The notes: generated from the letters alone by a model not told the origin. A DNA stretch of 64,000 nucleotides from Aliiroseovarius sp. M344 (GCF_025140835.1 NZ_CP081153.1:1054001-1118000), one strand, 5' to 3'. Shown: positions 42,871-52,213, counted from the stretch's first letter. Translations and numbers: made by a program.

Positions 42871-44142
42871 ATGATGGCGAACAATTCCACCGGCGACAGC
42901 AAGAACACCCTCTATTGTTCGTTTTGCGGCAAAAGTCAGCATGAAGTGCGCAAGCTGATCGCTGGACCGACCGTGTTCATCTGCGACGAGTGTGTCGAGC
43001 TGTGCATGGATATTATTCGCGAAGAAACAAAGACATCCGGGTTAAAAGCCGCCGATGGCGTGCCGACCCCGATCGAGATTTGCGACGTGTTGGATGACTA
43101 TGTCATTGGGCAGGCCCACGCCAAACGCGTGCTGTCAGTCGCGGTCCACAATCACTACAAGCGTCTGAACCACGCGGCTGCCGCCGGTGACGAGATTGAG
43201 CTGGCCAAATCTAACATCATGTTGATCGGCCCGACAGGCTGCGGTAAGACGCTTCTGGCGCAGACACTCGCCCGCATTCTGGATGTGCCGTTCACCATGG
43301 CGGATGCGACGACGCTGACCGAAGCTGGTTATGTCGGCGAAGACGTCGAAAACATCATCCTGAAATTGCTGCAAGCATCCGAATACAATGTCGAACGCGC
43401 ACAGCGCGGCATCGTTTATATCGACGAAGTCGACAAGATCACCCGCAAGTCGGACAATCCGTCGATCACCCGCGATGTGTCCGGCGAGGGTGTGCAGCAG
43501 GCGCTTTTGAAGATTATGGAAGGCACCGTTGCCTCTGTGCCGCCGCAAGGCGGGCGCAAACATCCGCAGCAGGAATTTCTGCAAGTGGACACCACGAACA
43601 TTCTGTTCATCTGTGGTGGGGCCTTTGCAGGGCTCGACAAGATTATTGCACAACGCGGTAAAGGCTCGGCAATGGGCTTTGGCGCGGACGTTCGCAGAAG
43701 CGACGACCGGGGTGTGGGTGAACTGTTCCAAGAACTGGAGCCGGAAGATCTGCTGAAATTCGGCCTGATCCCGGAATTTGTTGGCCGTCTGCCCGTAATT
43801 GCAACATTAGAAGATTTGGACGCGGAAGCTCTGGTGACCATCCTGACCAAGCCCAAGAACGCATTGGTAAAGCAATACCAACGCCTGTTTGAGCTGGAAG
43901 ATGCGCAACTGACGTTTACGGAAGACGCGTTGAAAGCGATCGCCAAACGCGCCATCGAGCGCAAGACAGGTGCAAGGGGATTGCGGTCGATCATGGAAGA
44001 CATCCTGCTCGACACCATGTTCGACTTGCCTGGGCTTGAGAACGTAGATGAAGTTGTGGTGAATGAGGAGGCTGTCAATTCGGACGCCAAACCGCTGATC
44101 ATCTATGGCGAAGGCGTAAAAGAAGAGGTCAGCGCAAGCTGA
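42871..44142 (+). CDS. clpX: ATP-dependent Clp protease ATP-binding subunit ClpX
   Basis: A 423-residue AAA+ unfoldase. The N-terminal C4 zinc-binding domain is [10 protein letters not shown]...CDECVELC (about 16-47). Walker [16 protein letters not shown], pore loop GYVGEDVE and Walker [11 protein letters not shown] follow, then the IGF-type loop region MGFGADV that docks on ClpP. Two ATG codons stand in tandem at 42871 and 42874; either could start translation. It delivers tagged and regulatory proteins to ClpP. Confidence 0.97.
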   Translation: MMANNSTGDSKNTLYCSFCGKSQHEVRKLIAGPTVFICDECVELCMDIIREETKTSGLKAADGVPTPIEICDVLDDYVIGQAHAKRVLSVAVHNHYKRLNHAAAAGDEIELAKSNIMLIGPTGCGKTLLAQTLARILDVPFTMADATTLTEAGYVGEDVENIILKLLQASEYNVERAQRGIVYIDEVDKITRKSDNPSITRDVSGEGVQQALLKIMEGTVASVPPQGGRKHPQQEFLQVDTTNILFICGGAFAGLDKIIAQRGKGSAMGFGADVRRSDDRGVGELFQELEPEDLLKFGLIPEFVGRLPVIATLEDLDAEALVTILTKPKNALVKQYQRLFELEDAQLTFTEDALKAIAKRAIERKTGARGLRSIMEDILLDTMFDLPGLENVDEVVVNEEAVNSDAKPLIIYGEGVKEEVSAS

Positions 44143-44178
44143 ACCACTTGCTGGGTTGACTTTCTGAACTTGAAATCA

Positions 44179-44206
44179 AGCCACCGCCCCCCGCGGTGGC
44201 TTTTTC
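44179..44206 (+). terminator. Rho-independent terminator after clpX
   Basis: AGCCACCGC (44179-44187) pairs with GCGGTGGCT (44193-44201) around a short C-rich loop and ends in TTTTTC. Confidence 0.88.
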
Positions 44207-44331
44207 TATAGGCGGTCCATCCGTGCATCTCGAAGCCGGAAATCGCTCAAAGGCGGCGCAAAAAGTCGCAAAGCACTGGACCTTCCGGGTTGCTTGCGCC
44301 ATATCAAGTGAGAGAAAAACCGGAGATTGAC

Positions 44332-44706
44332 ATGCGTTTCATCTTGTCCCTGCTGACTTGGTATCACCGCGAAACCATTGGCACCCGTCTGTTCACATGG
44401 CGCAAAGGTGTGAAAGTGGGCGAGGATGAACAAGGCAATGTCTTTTACCGCAACCGCGATGACAGCCGCCGCTGGGTGATCTTTAATGGCGAACCCGAGG
44501 CAAGTCGCGTTAGCCCGGACTGGCACGGCTGGCTGCACCGCACGTTTGACAACAGCCCGGCTGAAGCACCGCTGACCCACAAGACATGGGAAAAGCCGCA
44601 TCAGGACAACATGACCGGCACAGCGATGGCCTATGCGCCCGCAGGCTCATTGCGTCAGGCAGATCCTGCCGACCGTCGCGATTATGAAGCCTGGAAGCCG
44701 GAATAA
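44332..44706 (+). CDS. NADH:ubiquinone oxidoreductase subunit NDUFA12 family
   Basis: A 124-residue accessory subunit of respiratory complex I found in alphaproteobacteria and mitochondria (B17.2). VGEDEQGNVFYRNRDDSRRWVIFNGEPEASRVSPDWHGWLH is the family core, and the C-terminal YEAWKPE is typical. The ATG at 44332 has GGAG upstream; a TTG 42 bp earlier is open but not family-like. It sits on the inner side of the membrane at the matrix arm in known complexes. First of a three-gene run. Confidence 0.92.
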   Translation: MRFILSLLTWYHRETIGTRLFTWRKGVKVGEDEQGNVFYRNRDDSRRWVIFNGEPEASRVSPDWHGWLHRTFDNSPAEAPLTHKTWEKPHQDNMTGTAMAYAPAGSLRQADPADRRDYEAWKPE

Positions 44707-44752
44707 CCGGCAAACGTATTCAACACGTATTCCCTGATTGAGAGGGGCAGGT

Positions 44753-45208
44753 ATGAGCGATAGCCACACAACAGAAGTCATTACTGGCAGCGTGGTTTTG
44801 GCCGCAGCAGTCGGCTTTTTCCTGTATGCAGGCCAGATTGTTGGCCTGTCAGGCGGCGGCGACAGCCACAGCTACAGCGCGTCCTTCCGCACTGCAGACG
44901 GGATCTCGGTCGGCACCGATGTACGTCTTGGCGGCGTGAAGGTCGGCACCGTGACCGGGATCGACCTGAACCCGGAAACCTACCGCGCCGAGACAGCGTT
45001 TACCGTAAAGTCGGACGTGGCTTTACCTGACGATACAGCGATCATCATTTCGTCCGAAGGCCTGCTGGGCGGTTCCTATGTCGAACTTCTTCCGGGCGGA
45101 TCACCGTTTAATCTTGAGCCAGGTGCCGAGATCGAAGACACCCAAGGCTCGGTCAGCCTTGTCCAGCTTCTTATGAAGTTTGTCGCTGGCAGCGAGGATG
45201 CTAAGTGA
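44753..45208 (+). CDS. mlaD: MlaD family lipid-transport protein
   Basis: A 151-residue protein with one N-terminal membrane span (about 12-30) and an MCE domain (ASFRTADGISVGTDVRLGGVKVGTVTGI). MlaD hexamers carry phospholipids between MlaC and the MlaFEB transporter for outer-membrane asymmetry. Here the gene stands apart from mlaE/mlaF, as is usual in Rhodobacteraceae. The ATG at 44753 follows AGGGGCAGGT. The stop overlaps the next gene's GTG (GTGA). Confidence 0.9.
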   Translation: MSDSHTTEVITGSVVLAAAVGFFLYAGQIVGLSGGGDSHSYSASFRTADGISVGTDVRLGGVKVGTVTGIDLNPETYRAETAFTVKSDVALPDDTAIIISSEGLLGGSYVELLPGGSPFNLEPGAEIEDTQGSVSLVQLLMKFVAGSEDAK

Positions 45209-45567
45209 TCTTTCGCGCAGTAATGACAGCCGTTGTGTTGACCGCAGCGGCACTGCCTGCATGGGCGCAGACGGGCAAAGCAACCGGTGCGATGCTGCGG
45301 GGGCTGGACAAAGTGTCCGGCACGCCCACCGACTTTTCGATGAAGGTCGGAGATACGGTTGAGCTTGGAAAACTACGCGTCACATTGGGTGAATGCAGGT
45401 ATCCGACCGATAACCCTTCGGGCGATGCCTATGCGTGGCTGGTGGTTCGCGACGGGAACGATGACGAGACGACATTTGAAGGCTGGATGATCGCTTCCTC
45501 GCCGGCCCTGAATGCGCTTGATCACCAGCGCTATGACGTCTGGGTCCTGCGCTGCACAACAGACTGA
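45205..45567 (+). CDS. DUF2155 domain protein, exported
   Basis: A 120-residue exported protein: signal peptide with cleavage near AWA-QT (about 22), then the DUF2155 domain with KLRVTLGECRYPTDNPSGDAYAWLVV and a second conserved Cys in VWVLRC, probably forming a disulfide. Function unknown; the family is confined to alphaproteobacteria. Start is a GTG overlapping mlaD. Its last 37 bp overlap the 3' end of aat on the other strand. Confidence 0.88.
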   Translation: MIFRAVMTAVVLTAAALPAWAQTGKATGAMLRGLDKVSGTPTDFSMKVGDTVELGKLRVTLGECRYPTDNPSGDAYAWLVVRDGNDDETTFEGWMIASSPALNALDHQRYDVWVLRCTTD

Positions 45568-46187
45568 GCATCTGGCAGGGCGCGCGATCTGATATCCGCA
45601 ACGCCTGCGGAAAGGGCATTCTCCAGCATATCGTGATACGCCTTTCGGGGGATTTCAATCGCGCCCAAACTGGCCAGATGTGGTGTTAGAAACTGCGTAT
45701 CAAACAACGTGAAACCCGTAATTGTCAGATGCCGGACCAAATAAGCGAGTCCTATTTTTGACGCATCGCGGCGGCGCGAAAACATGCTTTCCCCAAAAAA
45801 GGCGCGTCCTAAAGTGACGCCATAGACTCCGCCAATAAGGTTGTTTCCCTCCCAAAGTTCCAGCGAATGCGCGTGGCCCATTTTGTACAGGTCTTTGTAT
45901 AGGTCGAAGATTGTGGCGTTGATCCACGTTTCTTCCCGTTCGGCGCAGGCCGTTACGGTCCCCTCAAAATCGCGGTTCAGCGTGACCAGAAACGGTTCGC
46001 TGCGGATGGTGCGGGCCAGCCTACGCGAGATGTGGAAATCCGTTAGAGGAAAGATACCGCGCGCTTCCGGGTCCACCCAGAACACGCGCGGGTCGTCACG
46101 CCTTTCGGCCATCGGGAAAACCCCCATAGCGTAGGCGCGCAACAGAAGATCAGGGCTGAGCGGCGGCGGATCTTTGGGCGGGGCCAA
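45531..46187 (-). CDS. aat: Leucyl/phenylalanyl-tRNA--protein transferase
   Basis: A 218-residue enzyme that adds Leu or Phe to proteins with N-terminal Arg or Lys, marking them for ClpS/ClpAP degradation. SPDLLLRAYAMGVFPMAE, the WVDPEARGIFPL motif, ETWINATIFDLYKDLYKMGHAHSLELWE and GVYGVTLGRAFFGESMFSR are diagnostic. No ATG lies between accC and the conserved N-terminus; I choose TTG 46187 (after GAGGGG), giving LAPPKDPPP. An ATG further upstream would sit inside accC. It follows accC by 7 bp. Confidence 0.88.
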   Translation of the reverse strand: MAPPKDPPPLSPDLLLRAYAMGVFPMAERRDDPRVFWVDPEARGIFPLTDFHISRRLARTIRSEPFLVTLNRDFEGTVTACAEREETWINATIFDLYKDLYKMGHAHSLELWEGNNLIGGVYGVTLGRAFFGESMFSRRRDASKIGLAYLVRHLTITGFTLFDTQFLTPHLASLGAIEIPRKAYHDMLENALSAGVADIRSRALPDAQSVVQRRTQTS

Positions 46188-46194
46188 CGGCCCC

Positions 46195-47547
46195 TCAGCC
46201 CAAGTTCTTGGCCAGCCAGCGTTCCAGCCAGTGGATGTTGTAATTGCCAGTCTGGATGTCTTCTTCAGCCAGCAAACTATGGAACAGCGGCACGGTCGTA
46301 TCGATCCCATCGACGATCAGTTCGCTTAACGCACGGTTCAACCGGGCCAAAGCTTCCGGCCGGTCGCGGCCGTGCACAATCAGCTTGCCGATCAGGCTGT
46401 CGTAATAGGGTGGGATCGAATAGCCATCGTAAAGCGCGCTGTCCATGCGGACACCCAACCCACCGGGCGCATGATACTGGGTGATTTTTCCGGGGCAGGG
46501 GGCGAAGTTGGGTAGGCGTTCGGCATTGATACGGATCTCGATCGCGTGGCCGTTCAGTACAAGATCATCCTGACCAAAGGACAGAGGCATGCCTTCTGCG
46601 ACGCGGATTTGCTCGCGCACCAGATCCACCCCGAAAATCGCTTCTGTGACAGGGTGTTCAACCTGCAAACGGGTGTTCATTTCAATGAAATAGAACTCGC
46701 CATCTTCATACAGAAACTCGATCGTGCCAGCACCCCGATACCCCATTTCCGCAATCGCCTTGGCACAGATGCCGCCGATATGCGCGCGTTCTTGGGGTGT
46801 GATGCTGGGGCCGGGGGCCTCTTCAAACACTTTCTGATGGCGGCGCTGCAGCGAGCAGTCGCGCTCTGCCAGATGCACGCCACCGCCTTGGCCGTCCCCA
46901 AAGACCTGCACTTCGATGTGGCGGGGTGTCTGGAGGTATTTCTCCATATACACTTCGCTGTTCCCAAAGGCAGCTTTTGACTCGGATCTTGCGGTCGAAA
47001 ATGCGGTGTCGAGATCGGCAGCGGTTTCGGCCACCTTCATCCCACGGCCACCACCGCCGGCGGTCGCTTTGATGATCACCGGATAGCCCATGTCAGCGGC
47101 CACTTTGCGCGCTGTCTCAAGATCAGGCACCCCACCATCCGAACCGGGAACAACGGGTATGCCCAGCTTGATCGCGGTTTCCTTGGCGGTGATCTTGTCA
47201 CCCATCATGCGGATATGCTCCGCTGACGGGCCGATAAACGTGATCTCGTGATCTTCCAGCACTTGCACGAATTGTTCGTTCTCGGACAGGAAGCCATAAC
47301 CCGGATGCACAGCTTGCGCGCCGGTGATTTCGCAAGCTGCGATGATCGCAGGAATGGAAAGATAGCTGTCGGTGCTGGACGGCGGGCCGATACAGACACT
47401 TTCATCCGCCATACGCACATGCATTGCGTCGACATCAGCGGTCGAATGAACCGCAACGGTTTTGATCCCCATCTCGCGCGCGCCGCGGATGACGCGCAAG
47501 GCAATCTCTCCGCGGTTGGCGATCAGGATTTTGTCGAATTGGGCCAT
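46195..47547 (-). CDS. accC: Acetyl-CoA carboxylase biotin carboxylase subunit
   Basis: A 450-residue ATP-grasp enzyme carboxylating biotin on Acc[23 protein letters not shown] opens the preATP-grasp domain; the glycine-rich loop [28 protein letters not shown] and the metal-binding [16 protein letters not shown] are intact. It forms a coupled pair with accB upstream (10-bp gap) and aat downstream. Confidence 0.97.
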   Translation of the reverse strand: MAQFDKILIANRGEIALRVIRGAREMGIKTVAVHSTADVDAMHVRMADESVCIGPPSSTDSYLSIPAIIAACEITGAQAVHPGYGFLSENEQFVQVLEDHEITFIGPSAEHIRMMGDKITAKETAIKLGIPVVPGSDGGVPDLETARKVAADMGYPVIIKATAGGGGRGMKVAETAADLDTAFSTARSESKAAFGNSEVYMEKYLQTPRHIEVQVFGDGQGGGVHLAERDCSLQRRHQKVFEEAPGPSITPQERAHIGGICAKAIAEMGYRGAGTIEFLYEDGEFYFIEMNTRLQVEHPVTEAIFGVDLVREQIRVAEGMPLSFGQDDLVLNGHAIEIRINAERLPNFAPCPGKITQYHAPGGLGVRMDSALYDGYSIPPYYDSLIGKLIVHGRDRPEALARLNRALSELIVDGIDTTVPLFHSLLAEEDIQTGNYNIHWLERWLAKNLG

Positions 47548-47557
47548 GTGATGTCCC

Positions 47558-48058
47558 TTATTCGATGATCATCAGGGGTGCACCAAATTCCACCGGGGCA
47601 CCGTCTTCGACCAGAATGCGCTTCACTGTGCCAGCCTTCGGCGCAGGGATTTGGTTCATGGTCTTCATTGCTTCAACGATTAACAAGGTCTGACCCTCTT
47701 TGACCTTGTCGCCAATGTTGACGAAAGCCGGTGTGCCCGGTTCTGCCTGAAGATAGACCGTGCCCACCATGGGTGAAGGAACCGCGCCGGGGTGGCTGGC
47801 AGGATCTTCGGACCCTCGGGCAGGCGCGCTTGTTTCAGAGGCAGTAGCGCCGGCGGGGGCAGCGGCTGCTGCCGGCGCATAACCGGCAGTTGGCGCAGCC
47901 ATATGCACCACTTCCTTGGCCTTGCTGACGCGGACATTCAGGCTGTCATTTTCGCCATAGTCGCGCATGACCTCGACTTCGGTCAGATCGTTTTCCTGCA
48001 AAATTTTTGCCAGTGCCTCGATGAAGGACACGTCATTTTCATGAAGTTTTTTCGTCAT
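47558..48058 (-). CDS. accB: Acetyl-CoA carboxylase biotin carboxyl carrier protein
   Basis: A 166-residue carrier. Biotin is attached to Lys132 in VEAMKTMNQ, within the lipoyl-like C-terminal domain (about 92-166) that includes the thumb-like [10 protein letters not shown] loop. A flexible Ala/Pro-rich linker (about 55-90) joins it to an N-terminal domain starting [20 protein letters not shown]. First gene of accB - accC - aat. A palindromic element lies upstream. Confidence 0.95.
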   Translation of the reverse strand: MTKKLHENDVSFIEALAKILQENDLTEVEVMRDYGENDSLNVRVSKAKEVVHMAAPTAGYAPAAAAAPAGATASETSAPARGSEDPASHPGAVPSPMVGTVYLQAEPGTPAFVNIGDKVKEGQTLLIVEAMKTMNQIPAPKAGTVKRILVEDGAPVEFGAPLMIIE

Positions 48059-48150
48059 GGGTCCTCACCCTAGTTTGCTTGCCCATTGTTCGCGCGGGCA
48101 ATGTAAGATTGCAACGCTTATAGGACGCTACGTAAGGGGTGAAAAGCGAT

Positions 48151-48210
48151 TAAAGCGTTTCGCGCGTTTCGCCAAAAACCGGTGTCTCAGGTTTTTCTCG
48201 AAATGCTTTA
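48151..48210. repeat. 60-bp palindromic intergenic element
   Basis: Outer arms TAAAGCGTTTCG (48151-48162) and CGAAATGCTTTA (48199-48210), inner arms AAAAACC (48174-48180) and GGTTTTT (48190-48196) around GGTGTCTCA. It resembles a family of intergenic palindromes I recall from alphaproteobacterial genomes. Located between accB and the small unknown gene. Confidence 0.6.
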
Positions 48211-48290
48211 GGCTAGCGAAAACAGAGAAACGACCCGCCAGTGGGGGCTTGACGGTGCATTCAGCCCGCCAATGCTTGGCGGATTTGCCT

Positions 48291-48698
48291 TTAATTGCCT
48301 AGAATGGCGGATATTTCTGGTTTCTGGATGTCGTTGGGACTGTCATTGTTCGGCGGTTCGTCAAGCGGGCGGTCAGCGTTCTTTCCTTGCGCGCGCACTG
48401 TTTCGATCCGGGCCAGTTTCTGCTGCAACCGTTGGTCCATCTCCAGCACGTTGACTTGAAAGCTAGGGGGTGGTCCGGCCAAAGTATCCGGCCTGATCTC
48501 CTCGTCAGCCAAGCGGCGCGCGACTGTTTCGCGACCATTCAAGGGCGGGCTTTGCTTATGAGAGTTGTGCATATCGGAACGCGCTTTTCCAGCATCGGGC
48601 GCGGTCTCAACCTTTGAACTGTCCGGCGGCTTGCGCACGGGCGTATTCGCCAGCAAACTGGCCTGTGCCCCAAGAGGGACGGGTATTGTGAATTCCAT
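48291..48698 (-). CDS. Small hydrophilic protein of unknown function
   Basis: A 135-residue polar protein rich in Pro, Asp and Asn, without signal peptide or membrane span. A possible coiled-coil MDQRLQQKLARIETVRAQGK lies near residue 86. I do not recognise a family. GGAG stands 6 bp before the ATG at 48698, which supports translation. It points away from the LuxR-type gene side and towards accB, separated by the palindromic element. Confidence 0.55.
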   Translation of the reverse strand: MEFTIPVPLGAQASLLANTPVRKPPDSSKVETAPDAGKARSDMHNSHKQSPPLNGRETVARRLADEEIRPDTLAGPPPSFQVNVLEMDQRLQQKLARIETVRAQGKNADRPLDEPPNNDSPNDIQKPEISAILGN

Positions 48699-48803
48699 CG
48701 TATCGCTCCGTCAATTCACGAAGCCCCCACCGAAGGTGAGCGTAATTAATGTTCCTTTCTAAACCTTTAAACTGGCTAGGCTTTCGCACAGATTGGTTAA
48801 TTT

Positions 48804-49346
48804 CTAGAGCGGCATACCCGAGAATTTTGCAACCAGTTCCGGCAGTTTGCGCGCGCCGAATTTTTGAAGAAGGCGCGCGCGATAGGCTTCGACGGTGCGA
48901 TAGCTGAGGTTAAGCAGCAGGCCAATCTCTTTCGACGTACGCCCCTGACAGGTCAAGATGGCCACATCCCGTTCGCGCGGGGTCAGTGCGACAACGGGGC
49001 GTTCGGCTGACAGATCGGCGAAGCTCCAGACCCCTTGTTTGAAGGGATCGTCTGGCGTCAGGCTCGTTCCACGTACGCGGCACCAAAACAGGTCGCCATT
49101 TAGCCGTCGCATGATGCGTTCATCTTCGTAACGGCCTGTTTTCCTGAGGATATCACCACCAACCTGTTCGACTTTTTCATAATCCTTTATGGATGGATAC
49201 AACCGTTCAAGTGGCATGTTTTCAAAAGCTTCGACCTTATCGCCAAACATCTCGGCGAACCGCAGATTGCAGTGCCGCACGATCCGGTTCTCTGTCAAAG
49301 CCAGACCCGTGGGCGCGTGCATGAAGGCGAGGTCTATTAGCGTCAT
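48804..49346 (-). CDS. PAS/LuxR-type transcriptional regulator
   Basis: A 180-residue regulator: a PAS-like sensor (about 1-115, with APTGLALTENRIVRHCNLRFAEMFG and GDLFWCRVRGTSL) and a C-terminal LuxR/GerE helix-turn-helix (LTPRERDVAILTCQGRTSKEIGLLLNLSYRTVEAYRARLLQKFGA). The ATG at 49346 follows AGGAT; a TTG 30 bp earlier is possible. No phosphoacceptor domain is present, so it senses a ligand or redox state directly. Target genes are not indicated. Confidence 0.88.
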   Translation of the reverse strand: MTLIDLAFMHAPTGLALTENRIVRHCNLRFAEMFGDKVEAFENMPLERLYPSIKDYEKVEQVGGDILRKTGRYEDERIMRRLNGDLFWCRVRGTSLTPDDPFKQGVWSFADLSAERPVVALTPRERDVAILTCQGRTSKEIGLLLNLSYRTVEAYRARLLQKFGARKLPELVAKFSGMPL

Positions 49347-49433
49347 ATTTTCATCCTGCCAAAGCTGTGGCGGCAATTCAATCAGATGACGTTATGGCGA
49401 ATTTCGCAACAGAGTAGAGCATCTGGGGCATAG

Positions 49434-49456
49434 ATTTGTAAAATCTGATCACAAAT
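49434..49456. promoter_or_regulatory. Dyad upstream of the PAS/LuxR gene
   Basis: ATTTGT (49434-49439) and ACAAAT (49451-49456) face each other across 11 bp, about 90 bp before the regulator's start. Possible autoregulatory operator. Confidence 0.25.
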
Positions 49457-49587
49457 TGATCTACGGCGGCTCTCCCGGAAAGAGAATGAATCAAGGTGCC
49501 GCACGTTTTTTCCTGTAATCATGAACGGCCATTGCCCAACCCTGGCTGGGCGCTCAGATTATCGACCGGTGGCGAGTTCCCATAAAG

Positions 49588-49613
49588 AAAGGCGCACCCG
49601 AAGATGCGCCTTT
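49588..49613 (-). terminator. Terminator after the glycine-zipper lipoprotein gene
   Basis: On the minus strand AAAGGCGCA pairs with TGCGCCTTT and is followed by CTTTATGG. It lies 21 bp beyond the lipoprotein stop. Confidence 0.7.
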
Positions 49614-49634
49614 GGTGTTCCTAGCTTGCGCCAA

Positions 49635-49916
49635 TCAGACTGGGCAAGGACGGGTGCGATAGGTGCCGTCACCGTTCGAATAAGCGCACTGGTTGGTATA
49701 GCTGTTGCGCGCAACCATGATGCCAGCAGCGGCGCCAGCAAGTGTCGTCAGCACGGTCCAGTTTTTGTTTGCGCCAATCGCGTTTGCGGTGATCAGGCCA
49801 GCGCCGATCCCAGCCACACCACCAACAATTGTTTTTTCTTGGTCTGTCAGCGGGCGGTTACAGGCGGGCAGAGCCAGCGTGGCCACGCAGGCAAGGGTCA
49901 AAATCGTTTTCTTCAT
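49635..49916 (-). CDS. Glycine-zipper lipoprotein
   Basis: A 93-residue lipoprotein. The signal peptide ends in the lipobox LPAC with Cys19 as the lipidated residue. The mature part has a glycine-zipper hairpin, IVGGVAGIGAGLITANAIG and LTTLAGAAAGIMVA, as in small outer-membrane lipoproteins of the 17-kDa/YMGG type. A final NQCAYSNGDGTYRTRPC could form a disulfide. AGGAGG lies just upstream. Probably envelope-associated; role unknown. Confidence 0.8.
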   Translation of the reverse strand: MKKTILTLACVATLALPACNRPLTDQEKTIVGGVAGIGAGLITANAIGANKNWTVLTTLAGAAAGIMVARNSYTNQCAYSNGDGTYRTRPCPV

Positions 49917-50307
49917 AGTATCCTCCTGGATGAATCATAACTTCACCTTAGTTTGTAAGGATTTGTGAGGGCAAGGGAACGTTATACAGCGGGCTTGATT
50001 AAGAAGCGGCGGGAACCCGCCATGTTCCCGTTGCGGCAACACTAGAAGGATGGCTCTGTGGCGTGTGATCACCCAATTCAGGGCTGATACAAATTGAAAC
50101 ACATTTACGCAGCAGTCACGAATCTACCGGCGTTTGCGACGTTCGCGCTGATTTACTGATTCCTAGATCGCTGCTCGCGGAATAGAAAATTTGAAGCCAA
50201 CTAGCTTTAACCAGACACAATTCTTGTAAAAAAACAAAAAAGTCGGCAGTATTTTTGTAAAACGAGCAAGAAGAAAAAACTGAAGCGAACAAAATGTGAG
50301 AAGTATA
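49917..50307. other. Intergenic stretch with hairpin and AT-rich repeats
   Basis: No gene seen. It holds a hairpin CGGGAAC/GTTCCCG at 50010-50030 and an AT-rich stretch from about 50165 with two TTGTAAAA copies (50224 and 50255). It should contain the promoter of the XRE regulator. Confidence 0.5.
50224..50262 (+). promoter_or_regulatory. Direct TTGTAAAA repeat before the XRE regulator
   Basis: TTGTAAAA at 50224-50231 and 50255-50262, exactly 31 bp apart (three helical turns), 46-84 bp before the ATG. Candidate autoregulatory site for a RamB/ScfR-type protein. Confidence 0.3.
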
Positions 50308-51648
50308 ATGCCGCAGTCTCGTCTCACAGGAAGCCGCATACGCGAGCGTCGGTTGTTTCTTGGGCAAAAACAATCCGCTCTCGCCAAAGCCGTTGGTATT
50401 TCTGCTGCTTATCTGAACCTGATTGAGCACAACCGCCGCCGTGCTGGTGGCGAGTTGTTGCAAGACCTGGCCCGTGAGTTGAAAACCGAGCCGCGCTCGT
50501 TGATCGAAGGGGCTGAGGTTGCGCTACTTGGTGCATTGCGTGAGGCAGGGCAAAGGATGCCCGATCTTTCCCCGGAAACTCACCGCTCGGAAGATCTGGC
50601 AGGACGGTTTCCGGGGTGGTCTGCGCTGATTGCAGCGCAGCATCAGCGCATTCAGGATTTGGAGCAATTGGTCGACGCGTTGTCTGACAGGTTGACCCAC
50701 GATCCCGAACTTGCCGCGTCATTACACGAAGTGATCTCGGCGGTGACGGCGATCCGATCAACGGTCAGCATTTTGACAGGTGGCGCAGATCTCGACACCG
50801 AATGGCAGCAGCGGTTCTTGGGCAATATGCGCGATGAGGGGCGCAGGTTGTCCAGTGCCGCACAAGGGTTGGTCGAATACCTTGATGCAGGCGCGGATCA
50901 AGACATGGCCCCGGTTGTGCCGGGCGAAGAACTCGCAGCTTTTCTGGATCGTCGAGACCACCATATTTCAGAACTGGAAGGGTTGGGTGCCGCGACTCCT
51001 CACGACATCAACGCAAAGATCGAGGCGCTGATTGCGAAGGCGGGACGGCTGGCGACCGCTGCAGCCAAAGACTTCGCGCGCCACCACTTTCAACGTTATG
51101 TGGAAGATGCAGTCGCGATGCCTTTGCCTGCTTTTCAGGCCGCGCGTGCAGAGTTGGCGGGTGACCCAAGCCGTTTGGCGGACCGGTTTCGGCAGCCCTT
51201 GCCTTCGGTCTTGCGCCGACTGGCATTCGTTCCGGCCCAAGCCGATGAACAACCGGTTGGGCTGGTGTCGTGCGACGGGTCGGGCACAATCATCTTGCGC
51301 AAAGCTCTCCCCGGCTTCGCGCTGCCGCGTTTCGGTGCCGCGTGTCCCTTTTGGCCGCTGTATCAAGCCCTGAGCCGTCCGGGCCACCCGTTGCGCGCGG
51401 TGGTCGAAATGCCCGGGCCTACCTCGCGGCGTTTCCTGTGTCAGGCCGTTTGCTTGCCGCGCGAGGCGTTACGCTTCGACCAGCCGCCCGTTTTTGAAGC
51501 GGTGATGTTGATCGAGCCGTATGATGAAGCAGCGGCCAACAGTGCTGAGCGCCCGGTTTTGCCGGTCGGGTCGTCCTGCCGTGTCTGCCCGCGCGCGGAC
51601 TGCGCCGCCCGGCGTGAGGCCTCTCTATTGTCCGCCGATACAGCATGA
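50308..51648 (+). CDS. XRE-family regulator of the short-chain acyl-CoA type (ScfR/RamB/MccR-like)
   Basis: A 446-residue regulator. The N-terminal HTH (IRERRLFLGQKQSALAKAVGISAAYLNLIEHNRRRAGGELL) is followed by a long middle region and a C-terminal domain with FPVLRRLAFV-like and FGAACPFWPLYQAL motifs, ending in a cysteine cluster CRVCPRADCAARRE. This architecture matches regulators of propionate, acetate and glyoxylate metabolism. The ATG at 50308 follows GAGAAG. It precedes the receiver and kinase genes. Confidence 0.82.
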   Translation: MPQSRLTGSRIRERRLFLGQKQSALAKAVGISAAYLNLIEHNRRRAGGELLQDLARELKTEPRSLIEGAEVALLGALREAGQRMPDLSPETHRSEDLAGRFPGWSALIAAQHQRIQDLEQLVDALSDRLTHDPELAASLHEVISAVTAIRSTVSILTGGADLDTEWQQRFLGNMRDEGRRLSSAAQGLVEYLDAGADQDMAPVVPGEELAAFLDRRDHHISELEGLGAATPHDINAKIEALIAKAGRLATAAAKDFARHHFQRYVEDAVAMPLPAFQAARAELAGDPSRLADRFRQPLPSVLRRLAFVPAQADEQPVGLVSCDGSGTIILRKALPGFALPRFGAACPFWPLYQALSRPGHPLRAVVEMPGPTSRRFLCQAVCLPREALRFDQPPVFEAVMLIEPYDEAAANSAERPVLPVGSSCRVCPRADCAARREASLLSADTA

Positions 51649-51790
51649 TGGTCGGAAAGGGTGTTCCTTGCCGTTCAAATCATATCCGCCCTAAAGCATT
51701 CGTTGGCGTGGTTTGTTTTGACATGAGTCGGTGCATTGTCGATATTCACCTGCAAGGGATAGGCGGCGGCCCGCCCGAGCGGAGGGACAC

Positions 51791-52159
51791 ATGACAAAAC
51801 AGGTGCTCGTCATCGAAGACGAACCAAATATTGTCGAGGCAATCAGCTTCATCCTAAGTCGTGACGGCTGGGCCGTCACCACACATGGCGACGGCGAAAC
51901 GGCCGTGCAGGTCGTGCTGGATGCGGTGCCTGACGCCCTGATCCTGGATGTTATGCTGCCGGGTCGGTCTGGCTATGATATTTTGCAGGACCTACGTGCG
52001 AACGACCTGACGCGCAGGCTGCCAGTGTTGATGTTGACCGCGCGCGGTCAACGCACCGACCGCGAACAGGCCGAGCGTCTTGGTGTGAACCGGTTCATGA
52101 CAAAACCGTTTTCGAACGCAGAGGTTTTGGAAACTTTGAACCAGCTTGTGCCGGGATAG
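51791..52159 (+). CDS. Single-domain response regulator
   Basis: A 122-residue CheY-like receiver without output domain. Acidic pocket Glu9/Asp10, phosphoacceptor Asp53 (LILDVMLPG), Thr83 and Lys105 are all in place. GGAGGGAC precedes the ATG at 51791. Its kinase is probably the transporter-linked protein encoded two genes later; since it cannot bind DNA, it must act through a protein partner or in a phosphorelay. Confidence 0.92.
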   Translation: MTKQVLVIEDEPNIVEAISFILSRDGWAVTTHGDGETAVQVVLDAVPDALILDVMLPGRSGYDILQDLRANDLTRRLPVLMLTARGQRTDREQAERLGVNRFMTKPFSNAEVLETLNQLVPG

Positions 52160-52213
52160 GCACGCTATGGTGTTTTGGATGATTGCCAATCTGCCCAAGC
52201 GGCCCACGTCCGC

